Below are positions 9,852-18,169 of a DNA stretch of 64,000 nt, in pieces (the first letter of the stretch is position 1; each line of letters begins with the position of its first letter). The stretch is from Nitrospirota bacterium (GTDB taxonomy: Bacteria > Nitrospirota > Thermodesulfovibrionia > UBA6902). The position numbers and the translations under genes were made by a program. The stretch covers positions 62,001 to 126,000 of the forward strand of contig JACQZE010000005.1 of the NCBI GenBank assembly GCA_016207885.1, in the 5' to 3' direction. The notes beneath the pieces are model-generated. The model was not told the DNA's origin, did no database searches, and saw only the letters and a list, made by a program, of their open reading frames with translations.

Positions 9852-11435
9852 TTATTTCGGTATGTAGATCTGTTTTGCTGAAAGGACGTTTGGAAGCTTC
9901 TTTATCTCTGAAAGTATCTCCTGTGAAACCGGAGAGTCTATGCTCACAACTGAAATGGCTATGCCGCCTTCGCCTTCACGGCCGAACTGCATTCTTGCGA
10001 TATTTATCTTGTTCTTGCCGAGCATGGTCCCGACATCTCCGATCACGCCTGGCTTGTCATTGTTTGTAAGGAAGAGCATATGCCCCATCGGCCTGACCTC
10101 GATCACGTGGCCGTCTATTGTTATTATTCTCGGATCCTTCTTGCCGTGAAGCACTCCGGATATGACACTCTCTTTTGCGCCGGCCTTTACCCTGATGACC
10201 AGCATGCTGTGATAGTCTCCGGCATCATCTGTGGTTATCTCCTTGACCTCAATGCATCTCTGCTTCGCTATAAAAGGCGCGTTTACATAATTCACGGTCT
10301 CCTCAAGCACAGGCTCGAGCAGCCCCTTGAGCACAGCGATCTTTATAGGCTCAAGCACAAGCCCGGCCACCTCACCTCTGTACTCAACTGTAACTTCATT
10401 GATGCCGCCTTCAATGGTCTGGGAGAGAAAGCTGCCGAGCTTTTCAGCAAGGCCGAGATACGGCTGGAGCTTAGGCAGAACATCTGCAGGCACTGAAGGG
10501 ATGTTGACCGCATTCCTTATCGTCCCGTGCACAAGATAGTCAGCTATCTGTTCGGAAACAGCCACAGCGACATTGTCCTGCGCCTCATCTGTCGATGCGC
10601 CAAGATGCGGGGTTGCGATCACATTGTCAAGCTCCAACAGCGGATTGCCTGCAGGCGGCTCGACCTCAAATACGTCACATGCCGCAGCTGCCACTTTACC
10701 GGATTTGAGCGCGTCATAAAGGTCTTTCTCATTTATAATGCCGCCTCTTGCTGCATTGATTATCCTTACTCCGTCCTTCATTCTGGAGATGGTCTTTGCA
10801 TTGATGCAGCCCTTTGTCTCTTTGGTCAACGGTGTATGTACTGTGATAAAGTCCGACTTTTCGATCAGTTCATCAAATGTGACCCCGATTATGCCGAGCG
10901 CTTTCGCCTTCTCTTCGCTGAGGAACGGGTCATAGGCGATAACATTCATGCCTACGCCTTTTGCGATCTTGGAAACATGGGCGCCTATGTTGCCGAGCCC
11001 CATTACGCCGAGCGTCTTGTTGTACAGCTCAACACCGTTAAATTTCTTCTTTTCCCACTTTCCAGCCTTTATCGAAGCTGTTGCCTGGGGGATCTGCCTC
11101 GCCATAGAGAACATGAGAGCGACCGTGTGCTCAGCCGTGGTTATGGTATTTCCGCCCGGGGTGTTCATGACAACTATGCCCCGCATGGTAGCCGCGTTCC
11201 TGTCAACATTATCCAGCCCTGAACCAGCCCTTCCTATTACCTTGAGCTTTTCAGCTGCTGCGATTATCTCGGCTGTTACCTTTGTGGCGCTGCGTATAAC
11301 AAGTGCGTCATACTCCCCGATTATCTTTTGCAGCTCTTCAGGCTTTAGGCCGGTCTTGACATCTACCTCAAGGCCTGCGTTTTTAAGGATATCCACGCCC
11401 TTTGCTGATATATTGTCGCTTACAAGTACTTTCAT
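9852..11435 (-). CDS. serA: D-3-phosphoglycerate dehydrogenase (long form with ACT domain)
   Basis: A 527-residue enzyme that oxidises 3-phosphoglycerate to 3-phosphohydroxypyruvate, the first step of serine biosynthesis. The NAD-binding GLGNIGAHVSKIAKG motif, the catalytic Arg, Glu and His region (RGGIINEKDL, then TPHLGASTDEAQ), an intervening ASB domain around residues 320-445, and a C-terminal ACT domain (residues ~455-527) define the long type. ACT domains in this family usually mediate serine feedback control. serC lies 18 bp upstream on the same strand, giving the first two serine-pathway steps in one operon. Confidence 0.97.
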   Translation of the reverse strand: MKVLVSDNISAKGVDILKNAGLEVDVKTGLKPEELQKIIGEYDALVIRSATKVTAEIIAAAEKLKVIGRAGSGLDNVDRNAATMRGIVVMNTPGGNTITTAEHTVALMFSMARQIPQATASIKAGKWEKKKFNGVELYNKTLGVMGLGNIGAHVSKIAKGVGMNVIAYDPFLSEEKAKALGIIGVTFDELIEKSDFITVHTPLTKETKGCINAKTISRMKDGVRIINAARGGIINEKDLYDALKSGKVAAAACDVFEVEPPAGNPLLELDNVIATPHLGASTDEAQDNVAVAVSEQIADYLVHGTIRNAVNIPSVPADVLPKLQPYLGLAEKLGSFLSQTIEGGINEVTVEYRGEVAGLVLEPIKIAVLKGLLEPVLEETVNYVNAPFIAKQRCIEVKEITTDDAGDYHSMLVIRVKAGAKESVISGVLHGKKDPRIITIDGHVIEVRPMGHMLFLTNNDKPGVIGDVGTMLGKNKINIARMQFGREGEGGIAISVVSIDSPVSQEILSEIKKLPNVLSAKQIYIPK

Positions 11436-11453
11436 GATCTATTTCCTTTTCCT

Positions 11454-12536
11454 TTAACTGTTTCTTTTCTCAAATTCCGCCATAAAGGTTGTCAGCGCGT
11501 CAACACCTTCTTCAGGCATGGCGTTATAGATGCTCGCTCTCATGCCGCCGACCGAGCGATGGCCTTTGAGCGCTACCAGTCCGGCCTCCCCGGCCTCCTG
11601 AATGAACTTTTTATCCAGATCCGGTTTAGCAAGTATGAACGGGATGTTCATCCATGACCTGCAGTTTTTATCCACGGGATTACTATAAAAATCCGAGTTA
11701 TCTATCGCGGTATAAAGTTTATCAGCCTTGCGTTTATTTATCTTTGCCATAGCCTCAAGCCCGCCTTTTTCCCTGAGCCATTCAAAGACAAGGCCTGCTA
11801 TATACCAGCTGTATGTCGGCGGTGTATTGTACATCGAGTCCGACTTGGAGTGTGTTTCATAATTAAGCATTGTTGGAGTTCCCGGCAATACATTACCTAT
11901 GAGGTCTTCCCTTATGATCACAATAGTAAGGCCGGCAGGCCCTATGTTCTTCTGTGCGCCTGCGTAGATAACTCCGTATTTTGAAACATCTATCGGCCTT
12001 GAAAGGATCGTTGAAGACATGTCAGCAACAAGCGGTACATTGCCGGCATCAGGTATTGAATGAAATTCAACTCCGCCAATCGTTTCATTAGGCGTATAAT
12101 GCAGGTATGCTGCGTCCGGATCGGGTTTCCACTCATTATATGACGGTATGGTTGAAAAATTACTCGCCTCGCTCGTTGCTGCTACATTCACATTACTGTA
12201 ACGCTTTGCCTCGGATATCGCCTTTTTTGACCAGGCGCCGGTATTGATATAATCAGCCGACGGCTTACCCCTTAAAAGGTTCATCGGTATCATGGCGAAC
12301 TGGCTTGAAGCGCCACCTTGCAGGAACAATACCTTGTAATTGTCCGGAATGGCCATTATTACTCTAAGATCTGCCTCTGCCTTTGCGGCAATGGACATAA
12401 ACTCTTTACCCCTGTGGCTCATCTCCATTACCGACATACCGCTTCCACGCCAGTCTGCCATTTCAGAGGCTGCGCGCTCGATCACCTCAAGAGGCAGTAC
12501 CGCAGGCCCTGCACTAAAATTGTATATACGTGACAT
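11454..12536 (-). CDS. serC: Phosphoserine aminotransferase
   Basis: A 360-residue class V PLP aminotransferase that makes phosphoserine from phosphohydroxypyruvate. The N-terminus YNFSAGPAVLPLEV is diagnostic. The PLP lysine lies in YAGAQKNIGPAGL, and the C-terminus GLVALKGHRSVGGMRASIYNA is typical. AGAAGGA precedes the ATG. It is the first gene of the serC-serA(-purA) operon, with a promoter-like sequence about 45-75 bp upstream. Confidence 0.97.
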   Translation of the reverse strand: MSRIYNFSAGPAVLPLEVIERAASEMADWRGSGMSVMEMSHRGKEFMSIAAKAEADLRVIMAIPDNYKVLFLQGGASSQFAMIPMNLLRGKPSADYINTGAWSKKAISEAKRYSNVNVAATSEASNFSTIPSYNEWKPDPDAAYLHYTPNETIGGVEFHSIPDAGNVPLVADMSSTILSRPIDVSKYGVIYAGAQKNIGPAGLTIVIIREDLIGNVLPGTPTMLNYETHSKSDSMYNTPPTYSWYIAGLVFEWLREKGGLEAMAKINKRKADKLYTAIDNSDFYSNPVDKNCRSWMNIPFILAKPDLDKKFIQEAGEAGLVALKGHRSVGGMRASIYNAMPEEGVDALTTFMAEFEKRNS

Positions 12537-12581
12537 AATATCCTTCTTGTTAAACTGTGGAGTAATGGTGAGTATGACTTT

Positions 12582-12609
12582 TCTATATGTTATTAACTTA
12601 TTCTTTCAA
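12582..12609 (-). promoter_or_regulatory. Sigma-70-like promoter for serC
   Basis: On the minus strand TTGAAA and TATAGA are separated by 16 nt, giving a start near 12575 and a leader of about 40 nt before serC. The region is AT-rich, so chance matches are possible. Confidence 0.45.
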
Positions 12610-12955
12610 TAAACTATATTATGTTATTTAATGCCAGTTTTCTTTAAACATATTAAATTCCTTAGACAAGAACATTATCAAAGGAATTCAGGCTCTTGGT
12701 CCTTTTAATTTCAGCCGGACAAATAATACTATCAGTATAGTGAAGTGTTATAATGAAAGCTGCCAGCTTCAAATCGTATCATCTTATATACCAAGATGTC
12801 AAGAAAAGAGACGGCTTTTCTACCTGTTAATGAACGTCTTATTTGTTTGTAAATTCAATGTGTTTAAATATTAGTCAACACTATAAACAATGTTATTACT
12901 ATTATTATTAAATATATAAAGATAATAACAATAAGCTTCTTAATATTCTGCTGAT
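12610..12955. other. AT-rich divergent intergenic region
   Basis: About 350 bp between the serC promoter and the M29 peptidase start. It is strongly AT-rich (for example a TTATTACTATTATTATTA-like run near 12892). I see no convincing ORF, RNA or strong promoter in it beyond generic AT-rich boxes. Confidence 0.5.
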
Positions 12956-14065
12956 ATGAAAACAAAAGAAGATAAAATAATAGAAAATATTTTTAAAATT
13001 AATCTCAGAATTCGTAAGAAAGAGAAACTGCTTGTCTTTACTGATAATAAAAGCAGGAAACTGATAACTATTTCGAAGAAGGTTTCAGATATAGGCAACA
13101 CATTCTGTAATAGAGCCGGTTACTTACAATATAACAGCACAGAAAGCCATGGGGCAGAACCGCCTGAAGAACTTTGGAGAGAAGCTTTTGGCAATAACAT
13201 AGTTACTGAACTCATTAATAAAAAAATACTGAACTCTATTATTAATAAGAGGATATTACCTGTAAAACTTAACGAAGCAGAGCGTATAGTAAAAAGATAT
13301 AAAGAAGAAGCTGTTAACGCTGTTGTTGCGCTTTCATATTATTCCACCAGTCACACCAGGTTCAGAGATTTTCTTACGAGAATATGTGGAACCCGTTATG
13401 CAAGCATGCCGACCTTTGAGGGATCCATGTTTAAGACAGCGATGAGTGTTGATTGGAAAAAGATGGAGAAAAGGACAGATCGCATGGCAGACAGGGTTCA
13501 AAGAGCAGAAATTATAGAAGTAGCTACGCCAAATGGCACATCTATAATATTTTCCAAGAAAAACAGGATGGCAAAAGCAGATACAGGAATGATCACAACA
13601 TCCGGAAAATTCAGCAACCTGCCTGCAGGTGAAGTATTTCTGGCACCGCTTGAGGGTACGGCTAATGGAAGGCTTGTGCTTGATTGGGCTCCTACCCGCA
13701 AATTAAAGAGCCCTGTAACGCTCCATATTAAAAAGGGAAATGTTGAAAGGGTAGAAGGAAAGGAAAATTATATTAACGAGTTAAAGAAGAAGCTGTCTGA
13801 AAGAAAAGAGAATAGAAATCTGGCAGAACTTGGGATTGGCACAAATGACAGAGCTGTAAGGCTCGATAATATCCTGGAATCAGAGAAGATATTCGGCACG
13901 GTTCATATGGCCTTAGGTGATAATAGTTCATTCGGCGGCAGAATCTCAACGCCTTTTCACCAGGATTTTATATTCTTCAGACCAACTGTGACATTGATAC
14001 ATAAAGACGGAACCAGAGATGTTTTGCTTAAAGATGGAGAGTTACAGAAGAATAGAAGAAGTTGA
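12956..14065 (+). CDS. M29 (thermophilic-type) aminopeptidase
   Basis: A 369-residue protein of the M29/AmpS-AmpT metallopeptidase family. It matches the family at the cocatalytic metal region: LPAGEVFLAPLEGTANG, AELGIGTN, ESEKIFGTVHMALGDN and FHQDF supply the expected Glu, Glu, Glu, His, His and Asp ligands. The N-terminal half is more divergent and lysine-rich. There is no signal peptide, so it is probably cytoplasmic. The gene stands alone between a divergent serC and a convergent PilZ gene. The substrate is unknown. Confidence 0.85.
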   Translation: MKTKEDKIIENIFKINLRIRKKEKLLVFTDNKSRKLITISKKVSDIGNTFCNRAGYLQYNSTESHGAEPPEELWREAFGNNIVTELINKKILNSIINKRILPVKLNEAERIVKRYKEEAVNAVVALSYYSTSHTRFRDFLTRICGTRYASMPTFEGSMFKTAMSVDWKKMEKRTDRMADRVQRAEIIEVATPNGTSIIFSKKNRMAKADTGMITTSGKFSNLPAGEVFLAPLEGTANGRLVLDWAPTRKLKSPVTLHIKKGNVERVEGKENYINELKKKLSERKENRNLAELGIGTNDRAVRLDNILESEKIFGTVHMALGDNSSFGGRISTPFHQDFIFFRPTVTLIHKDGTRDVLLKDGELQKNRRS

Positions 14066-14068
14066 TCG

Positions 14069-14087
14069 GGTGAAAAATATATTCACC
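14069..14087. terminator. Weak hairpin between convergent genes
   Basis: GGTGAA and TTCACC form a 6-bp stem with a 7-nt loop 3 bp after the aminopeptidase stop. The T content that follows is poor, so it is a weak terminator candidate only. Confidence 0.3.
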
Positions 14088-14090
14088 TTG

Positions 14091-14426
14091 CTATAGCGTC
14101 AAGATAAATTTCTTATACTCTGGGGACTGATCGATTATCTCCATGCCGAAATTATATACTCGTCCGACAAGGGCGTCCATATTTTCCTGCAATCTCTTGA
14201 TCTCACAGAAAAGATTAAAAACTTCTCCTGTGGGAAACTCGAATTTTACATTCACAAGCATATGAACTTTAAGGTCTTCTAATGCTTCATCACGTATGAT
14301 CACACCGAAGAGCCCTTCCCCGGAGAGGTTCTCTATAAAACCTCTATAAGTTCTATCGCCCAGTGTGATTTCAGCTTTTAATCTGAATGTTTTTCTTTTA
14401 GAACGTCTTTTTGAATCGTCGGTCAT
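14091..14426 (-). CDS. PilZ-domain protein
   Basis: A 111-residue single-domain PilZ protein, a c-di-GMP receptor fold. The basic RRSKRK start provides the RxxxR signature and NLSGEGLF supplies the N/DxSxxG signature, so binding looks possible. It ends with a typical GMEIIDQSPEYKKFI segment. It lies 105 bp downstream of a second PilZ gene, with a hairpin between. The effector partner is unknown. Confidence 0.85.
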   Translation of the reverse strand: MTDDSKRRSKRKTFRLKAEITLGDRTYRGFIENLSGEGLFGVIIRDEALEDLKVHMLVNVKFEFPTGEVFNLFCEIKRLQENMDALVGRVYNFGMEIIDQSPEYKKFILTL

Positions 14427-14485
14427 AAGAGTTATTTAAAGCCAAGTATAACAAAATAAAGTAAAAAGTCAAAGAAGAAGGGATT

Positions 14486-14508
14486 AACGGGGTTTGGGAA
14501 ACCCGGTT
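14486..14508 (-). terminator. Likely terminator after the second PilZ gene
   Basis: A 10-bp stem with one mismatch (AACCGGGTTT pairing with AAACCCCGTT) and a CCC loop, read on the minus strand. It is followed by a T-rich but not continuous tract. It lies 23 bp past the stop of the PilZ gene at 14532. Confidence 0.5.
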
Positions 14509-14531
14509 AAAGAATAACCGCAGGGGATTTT

Positions 14532-14879
14532 TCAGGAAAGGTCTTTCAGGAAATTTTGATAGTTAGGGAATGCATTGACTATCTCCATGCCGATGCTATG
14601 TGTCAGCCCGTGAGGCGGAGTTTTATATGACCATATTACCTGACATTGCAGACAAATTGGCTCTTGATAGGGCGGATCCAGTTTTACCTGCAACCTTGTT
14701 CCGGGAGCTAATCTTATGGGACTGTTTGTAGGAAAGGAGATCATATAAAGGCTGTTTTCAGACAGATTTACTATGACCCCGGGATAATGCATATTGTCAT
14801 AAGCAAATTCAGCTTTGTAATTGACGGCCTTTTTAACTGGCACCGCCTCTTTTTTTGTTATCGGATTATTAAGTAACAT
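14532..14879 (-). CDS. PilZ-like protein with a degenerate RxxxR motif
   Basis: A 115-residue PilZ-fold protein. NLSENSLYMISF occupies the second-motif position but lacks the glycine. The N-terminal segment (KKAVNYKAEF) has no clear RxxxR motif, so direct c-di-GMP binding is doubtful. The C-terminal SIGMEIVNAFPNYQNFL resembles that of the neighbour at 14091, suggesting the two arose from one family. It could act in protein-protein contacts or be a non-binding PilZ. Confidence 0.75.
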   Translation of the reverse strand: MLLNNPITKKEAVPVKKAVNYKAEFAYDNMHYPGVIVNLSENSLYMISFPTNSPIRLAPGTRLQVKLDPPYQEPICLQCQVIWSYKTPPHGLTHSIGMEIVNAFPNYQNFLKDLS

Positions 14880-15015
14880 AACTTCCGCCTTTCTTCTATA
14901 AAATCTAACACCTTTTTATGGGATCAAATATAAGTGGCAGTCTGATTTTTTTGTAGGTATTTGTCCTATGAGAAGAAAAATTGGCGAAGGGATTTTTAAT
15001 ACTTAGAAGACCGCG

Positions 15016-15651
15016 TTAGTCAGTTACAAGCCGGTTGCTTATTGCGTAATGGGTCAACTGCGCATTGTTCTTCATTTCCATCTTTTCCAGGATGCGTGAT
15101 CTGTATGTGCTGATTGTTTTCACGCTGAGACAAAGGCTCTCCGCGATCTCCTTGACTGCCTTGCCGGATGCGATCATACACATCACCTCATATTCACGGT
15201 CAGAGAGCGACTCGTGGAGAGAATCCTCTGATTTGGCCTCCAGATGGCAGGCCAATCGTTCTGCAAGTGAAGAACTTACATATTTTTTCCCGCTTGAGAC
15301 TTTTCTGATAGCGGCTATCAGTTCGTTGGGAGTGCTCTCTTTTGTCAGATAACCTGAAGCGCCGGCCTTTAAGGCCCTGACAGCATATTGTTCTTCCGGA
15401 GATACGCTTAATATAAGAACCTGAAGCGCAGGATTGTCGTGCTTTATCTGTTTAAGTATCTCAAGCCCGTTTCTGCCCGGCATCGAGATATCCAAAAGGA
15501 CAACATCATATTTGTTATGCCATACTTTTTCCAGGGCCTCCTGTCCATTATTCGCTTCACCGGTTACAACTATGTCGGAAGTTTCCGAGAGTATTTGTTT
15601 CAGTCCTTCACGGACAATTGCGTGGTCATCAACGATCAGTATCTTAATCAT
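15016..15651 (-). CDS. NarL/FixJ-type response regulator
   Basis: A 211-residue regulator with an N-terminal receiver (acidic DD at residues 8-9, phospho-acceptor D54 in VVLLDISMPG, conserved Lys near 105) and a C-terminal LuxR-type helix-turn-helix (LSDREYEVMCMIASGKAVKEIA). It overlaps its kinase gene by 4 bp (ATGA), which implies translational coupling and a dedicated pair. It probably acts as a DNA-binding transcription factor; its targets are not visible. Confidence 0.93.
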   Translation of the reverse strand: MIKILIVDDHAIVREGLKQILSETSDIVVTGEANNGQEALEKVWHNKYDVVLLDISMPGRNGLEILKQIKHDNPALQVLILSVSPEEQYAVRALKAGASGYLTKESTPNELIAAIRKVSSGKKYVSSSLAERLACHLEAKSEDSLHESLSDREYEVMCMIASGKAVKEIAESLCLSVKTISTYRSRILEKMEMKNNAQLTHYAISNRLVTD

Positions 15652-16727
15652 ATTTTTTGTTCCTCTTTATTATTCAGGGGAATACGGACAGTTACGGTAG
15701 TGCCCTTATCAGGTTTTCCTGATATTTTGACCTTCCCTTTCCAATAATACGCGCGTTCACGGATACCTATCAGCCCGAAAGCATCAGGATTGGTTATCTC
15801 AGTTTCTGTTATTCCTCTTCCGTTATCTTTCACTTCCAGTGTAAGCTCATGGTCTTTTTCTTTAAGAGCTACCGCTACTCTTGTCGCTTTTGCATGGCGT
15901 ACAACATTTGTCAGTGTCTCCTGGAATATGCGGAATACTGTAGTGGCGCGTTCCTGATCAATGATATTATGGGTGCTGAAGGCGACGTTACACTTGATGC
16001 CTGTCCGTTTCTGGAATTCATCTGTCTGCCATTCCATAGCTTCCTGAAGGCCGAGATCATCAAGAAGCCCGGGCCTAAGCTCTGAAGATATTTTTGATAC
16101 GGTTTGCAGTATCTTGTCGATGAGCTTCAACATTGAAGCTGTTTTTTCATGAATTGTTTTTTGCTCTTTCGGTAATTTTCCGTGAAGCCAGAAGATGTCC
16201 ATGTTCAATGCTGTCAGTAATTGAGCTAATTCATCATGTATCTCACGGGCAATATGTTTTCTCTCTTCTTCACGCACTGACTGCAGGTGGGAAGTAAGCT
16301 TGCGAAGTTCTTCGCTTGTCTTTCTGATCTCTTCTTCATCGCGGATACGTTTTGAGATATCTCTGACGATATGTATCACGCCTATGAGGTTATTCTCATT
16401 GTCAAATCGTGGGATTGCCCGTATCTCAATATTCCTGTTTAAATGTGGCTCAAAAAGCTCAAAAGAGGAAGGTATTCCGGTTTTGACACATTCACAACTC
16501 GGACATCCGGTTGGAGGGCAGAGAGTTCCGTGGTAATATTTGAAGCATTTTGCATCTTTTTCGCCCGGAAGCGGCAGGTACAGATTGTTCTTTGCTGCAT
16601 CGTTTGCATGTATGATATTGAAGTCTTTATCGTGGATGGTGATCATGTCGGTTATTGTATTGAAGATGCCGGTCCAGTCCTGTTTGTTGAGCGGAGATAA
16701 TGCGTCGATTTGCTTTGGCCTTTTCAT
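15648..16727 (-). CDS. PAS-containing NarX-type histidine kinase
   Basis: A 359-residue soluble kinase with no membrane segment. A PAS domain occupies roughly residues 18-125 and contains a cysteine cluster (C61, C70, C75, C78, C80) typical of PAS-C insertions that may bind metal or sense redox. A HisKA_3 dimerisation region has the phospho-acceptor H164 in REIHDELAQLLTAL, and a HATPase_c domain carries NVVRHAKA, DNGRGI and GLIGIRERA. It is coupled to the downstream regulator by a 4-bp overlap. The signal is unknown; the cysteines suggest a redox or metal cue, which is inference. Confidence 0.92.
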   Translation of the reverse strand: MKRPKQIDALSPLNKQDWTGIFNTITDMITIHDKDFNIIHANDAAKNNLYLPLPGEKDAKCFKYYHGTLCPPTGCPSCECVKTGIPSSFELFEPHLNRNIEIRAIPRFDNENNLIGVIHIVRDISKRIRDEEEIRKTSEELRKLTSHLQSVREEERKHIAREIHDELAQLLTALNMDIFWLHGKLPKEQKTIHEKTASMLKLIDKILQTVSKISSELRPGLLDDLGLQEAMEWQTDEFQKRTGIKCNVAFSTHNIIDQERATTVFRIFQETLTNVVRHAKATRVAVALKEKDHELTLEVKDNGRGITETEITNPDAFGLIGIRERAYYWKGKVKISGKPDKGTTVTVRIPLNNKEEQKI

Positions 16728-16782
16728 TTTAATAATAAACCCGGCCTGTCAAGTCATGCTGCTTGATAAGCGATTGAAGCTG

Positions 16783-17730
16783 TCACTTTGACTTTAATTT
16801 TTTCTGTTCATACATCAATTTATCAGCTCTTGAAAGAAGTTCATGGATTGAGCAGGGTTTATCAGGGTCGTAGTATGCTATTCCGATGCTTATTGATAAC
16901 TTGTAGCCGAAATTTTTCTTTGAATAATATAATTCCAGATATTTCTTTAAACGGTCAGCAATCTTGTCAGGACGCTCCCCGGTGCTTACTACCGGGATAA
17001 TTGCAAATTCGTCTCCCCCCATACGCGCCATTATATCTGATTTCCTAAAATGTTTTTTGAGGATCTTTGCGGTCTCAACCAGCGCCCTGCTGCCTTCATT
17101 ATGACCGAATTTATCATTTATTTTTTTTAAATTATCAAAGTCGGCATAAAGGAGAAAAAGGCCTTTTTTCTGACGGTCTGCCACTTTCAGCTGATGCTCG
17201 GCAAGGGCGAAGAATCCGCGCCTGTTGTAAAGATCGGTCAGGTCATCGGTCAATGACAGGGTGCGAAGGTTTTCCTCTAAATCTTTTAGTCTGGTTATAT
17301 CTTTTGATACTACGGTTACGGATATGATATTCTTGTGTTTTCCCCTTACAGGGCTGAGTGTCAGCAAAAAGTATTTATCATCCATTCTGCTTTTGTGTTC
17401 GTACTGAATGGAACGGCCGGTCTTAAATACTTTGTCTACTTTTTCAGTGAAGTCTCTTGTGTCTTCTTCCGAATGAAATTCGTCAAATGTTCTTCCATGA
17501 AAGTTGTTCTTTAAAAGCCCTAACCTTGAAAGGTGTTTTTTGTTAATAAAGAGATACCTGTAATCGCGGTCAACCAGGTATATGGAGTCTTCAGTTGACT
17601 CCACCAGTGAACGGTACCGCTCTTCAGACAAAGATTTTTCCTCAATCAGTGCTTCCAGCATCGCCACTTTTCGGCGAAGCTTCAGCAGGTCTTTAACAGG
17701 TTCTTCGGGAGTTCTTATTTTGTCCTTCAT
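16783..17730 (-). CDS. PAS-GGDEF diguanylate cyclase
   Basis: A 315-residue cytoplasmic protein with an N-terminal coiled segment, a PAS domain (about residues 38-145) and a GGDEF domain (about 158-312). The active-site GGDEF is intact at 238-242. An I-site RxxD (RKSD, 229-232) sits five residues ahead, so product inhibition by c-di-GMP is likely. It should make c-di-GMP in response to a cytoplasmic signal. It lies 55 bp upstream of the PAS kinase on the same strand. Confidence 0.93.
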   Translation of the reverse strand: MKDKIRTPEEPVKDLLKLRRKVAMLEALIEEKSLSEERYRSLVESTEDSIYLVDRDYRYLFINKKHLSRLGLLKNNFHGRTFDEFHSEEDTRDFTEKVDKVFKTGRSIQYEHKSRMDDKYFLLTLSPVRGKHKNIISVTVVSKDITRLKDLEENLRTLSLTDDLTDLYNRRGFFALAEHQLKVADRQKKGLFLLYADFDNLKKINDKFGHNEGSRALVETAKILKKHFRKSDIMARMGGDEFAIIPVVSTGERPDKIADRLKKYLELYYSKKNFGYKLSISIGIAYYDPDKPCSIHELLSRADKLMYEQKKLKSK

Positions 17731-17860
17731 GAGAAAACGCCCCTTTGTTTATTAATATTACAGTATTTTGATGAAATGATGAAGAGATACGGCTTGGATG
17801 AATAGAAAATGGTGCGGTGTAGGTCAGACTATTAAGAAGAAGCCCAAGGCATTAATCAGT

Positions 17861-18007
17861 TTAGTTGGTTGTTGCGCTTACTAACGCTTCTCCGAGTAAA
17901 CTGCATGTATTAGCATCTTCACAGTTATTGCAGTATATGTTGTTTTCCTGCAAGAGGCAGCTTAGGATTGCAGCGATTTTTTTTGCTTTTTCAGCGTTAA
18001 CATGCAT
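17861..18007 (-). CDS. Small Cys-rich protein (48 aa), unknown
   Basis: A 48-codon ORF with ATG at 18007 and TAA at 17861. It begins with a lysine/alanine-rich helix (NAEKAKKIAAILSCLL) followed by four cysteines at residues 17, 26, 29 and 35 (C-x8-C-x2-C-x5-C) within NNIYCNNCEDANTCSLLG. That spacing could bind zinc or an iron-sulfur cluster. The codon pattern looks coding, but there is no clear ribosome-binding site. It fills an otherwise empty 440-bp gap between fadL and the diguanylate cyclase on their strand. The rest of the gap (17731-17860 and 18008-18113) shows nothing I recognise. I do not know the family. Confidence 0.55.
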   Translation of the reverse strand: MHVNAEKAKKIAAILSCLLQENNIYCNNCEDANTCSLLGEALVSATTN

Positions 18008-18113
18008 GATGGATATTTATACCCAATAACTAAGTTAGTGTCAATAGGTATAATGGCTGCTTTTAGTTGAATAAAAAAAATAAATTCACTCTGTCGGGCA
18101 AGTTTAACACGAT

Positions 18114-18150
18114 AAAAAAGGGTTGTGCTGATTAAGGCACAACCCTTTTT
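18114..18150 (-). terminator. Strong terminator after fadL
   Basis: A stem of at least 11 bp (AAGGGTTGTGC/GCACAACCCTT) with an 8-nt loop, flanked by an A-run and a T-run. It could act in both directions, but only fadL (minus strand) ends here. Confidence 0.85.
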
Positions 18151-18169
18151 TAGATAGAGTTAAGCTTGG

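Noticed and set aside
10527-11222. 231-codon plus-strand ORF
   Set aside because: Antisense to serA over its whole length with no recognisable protein features.
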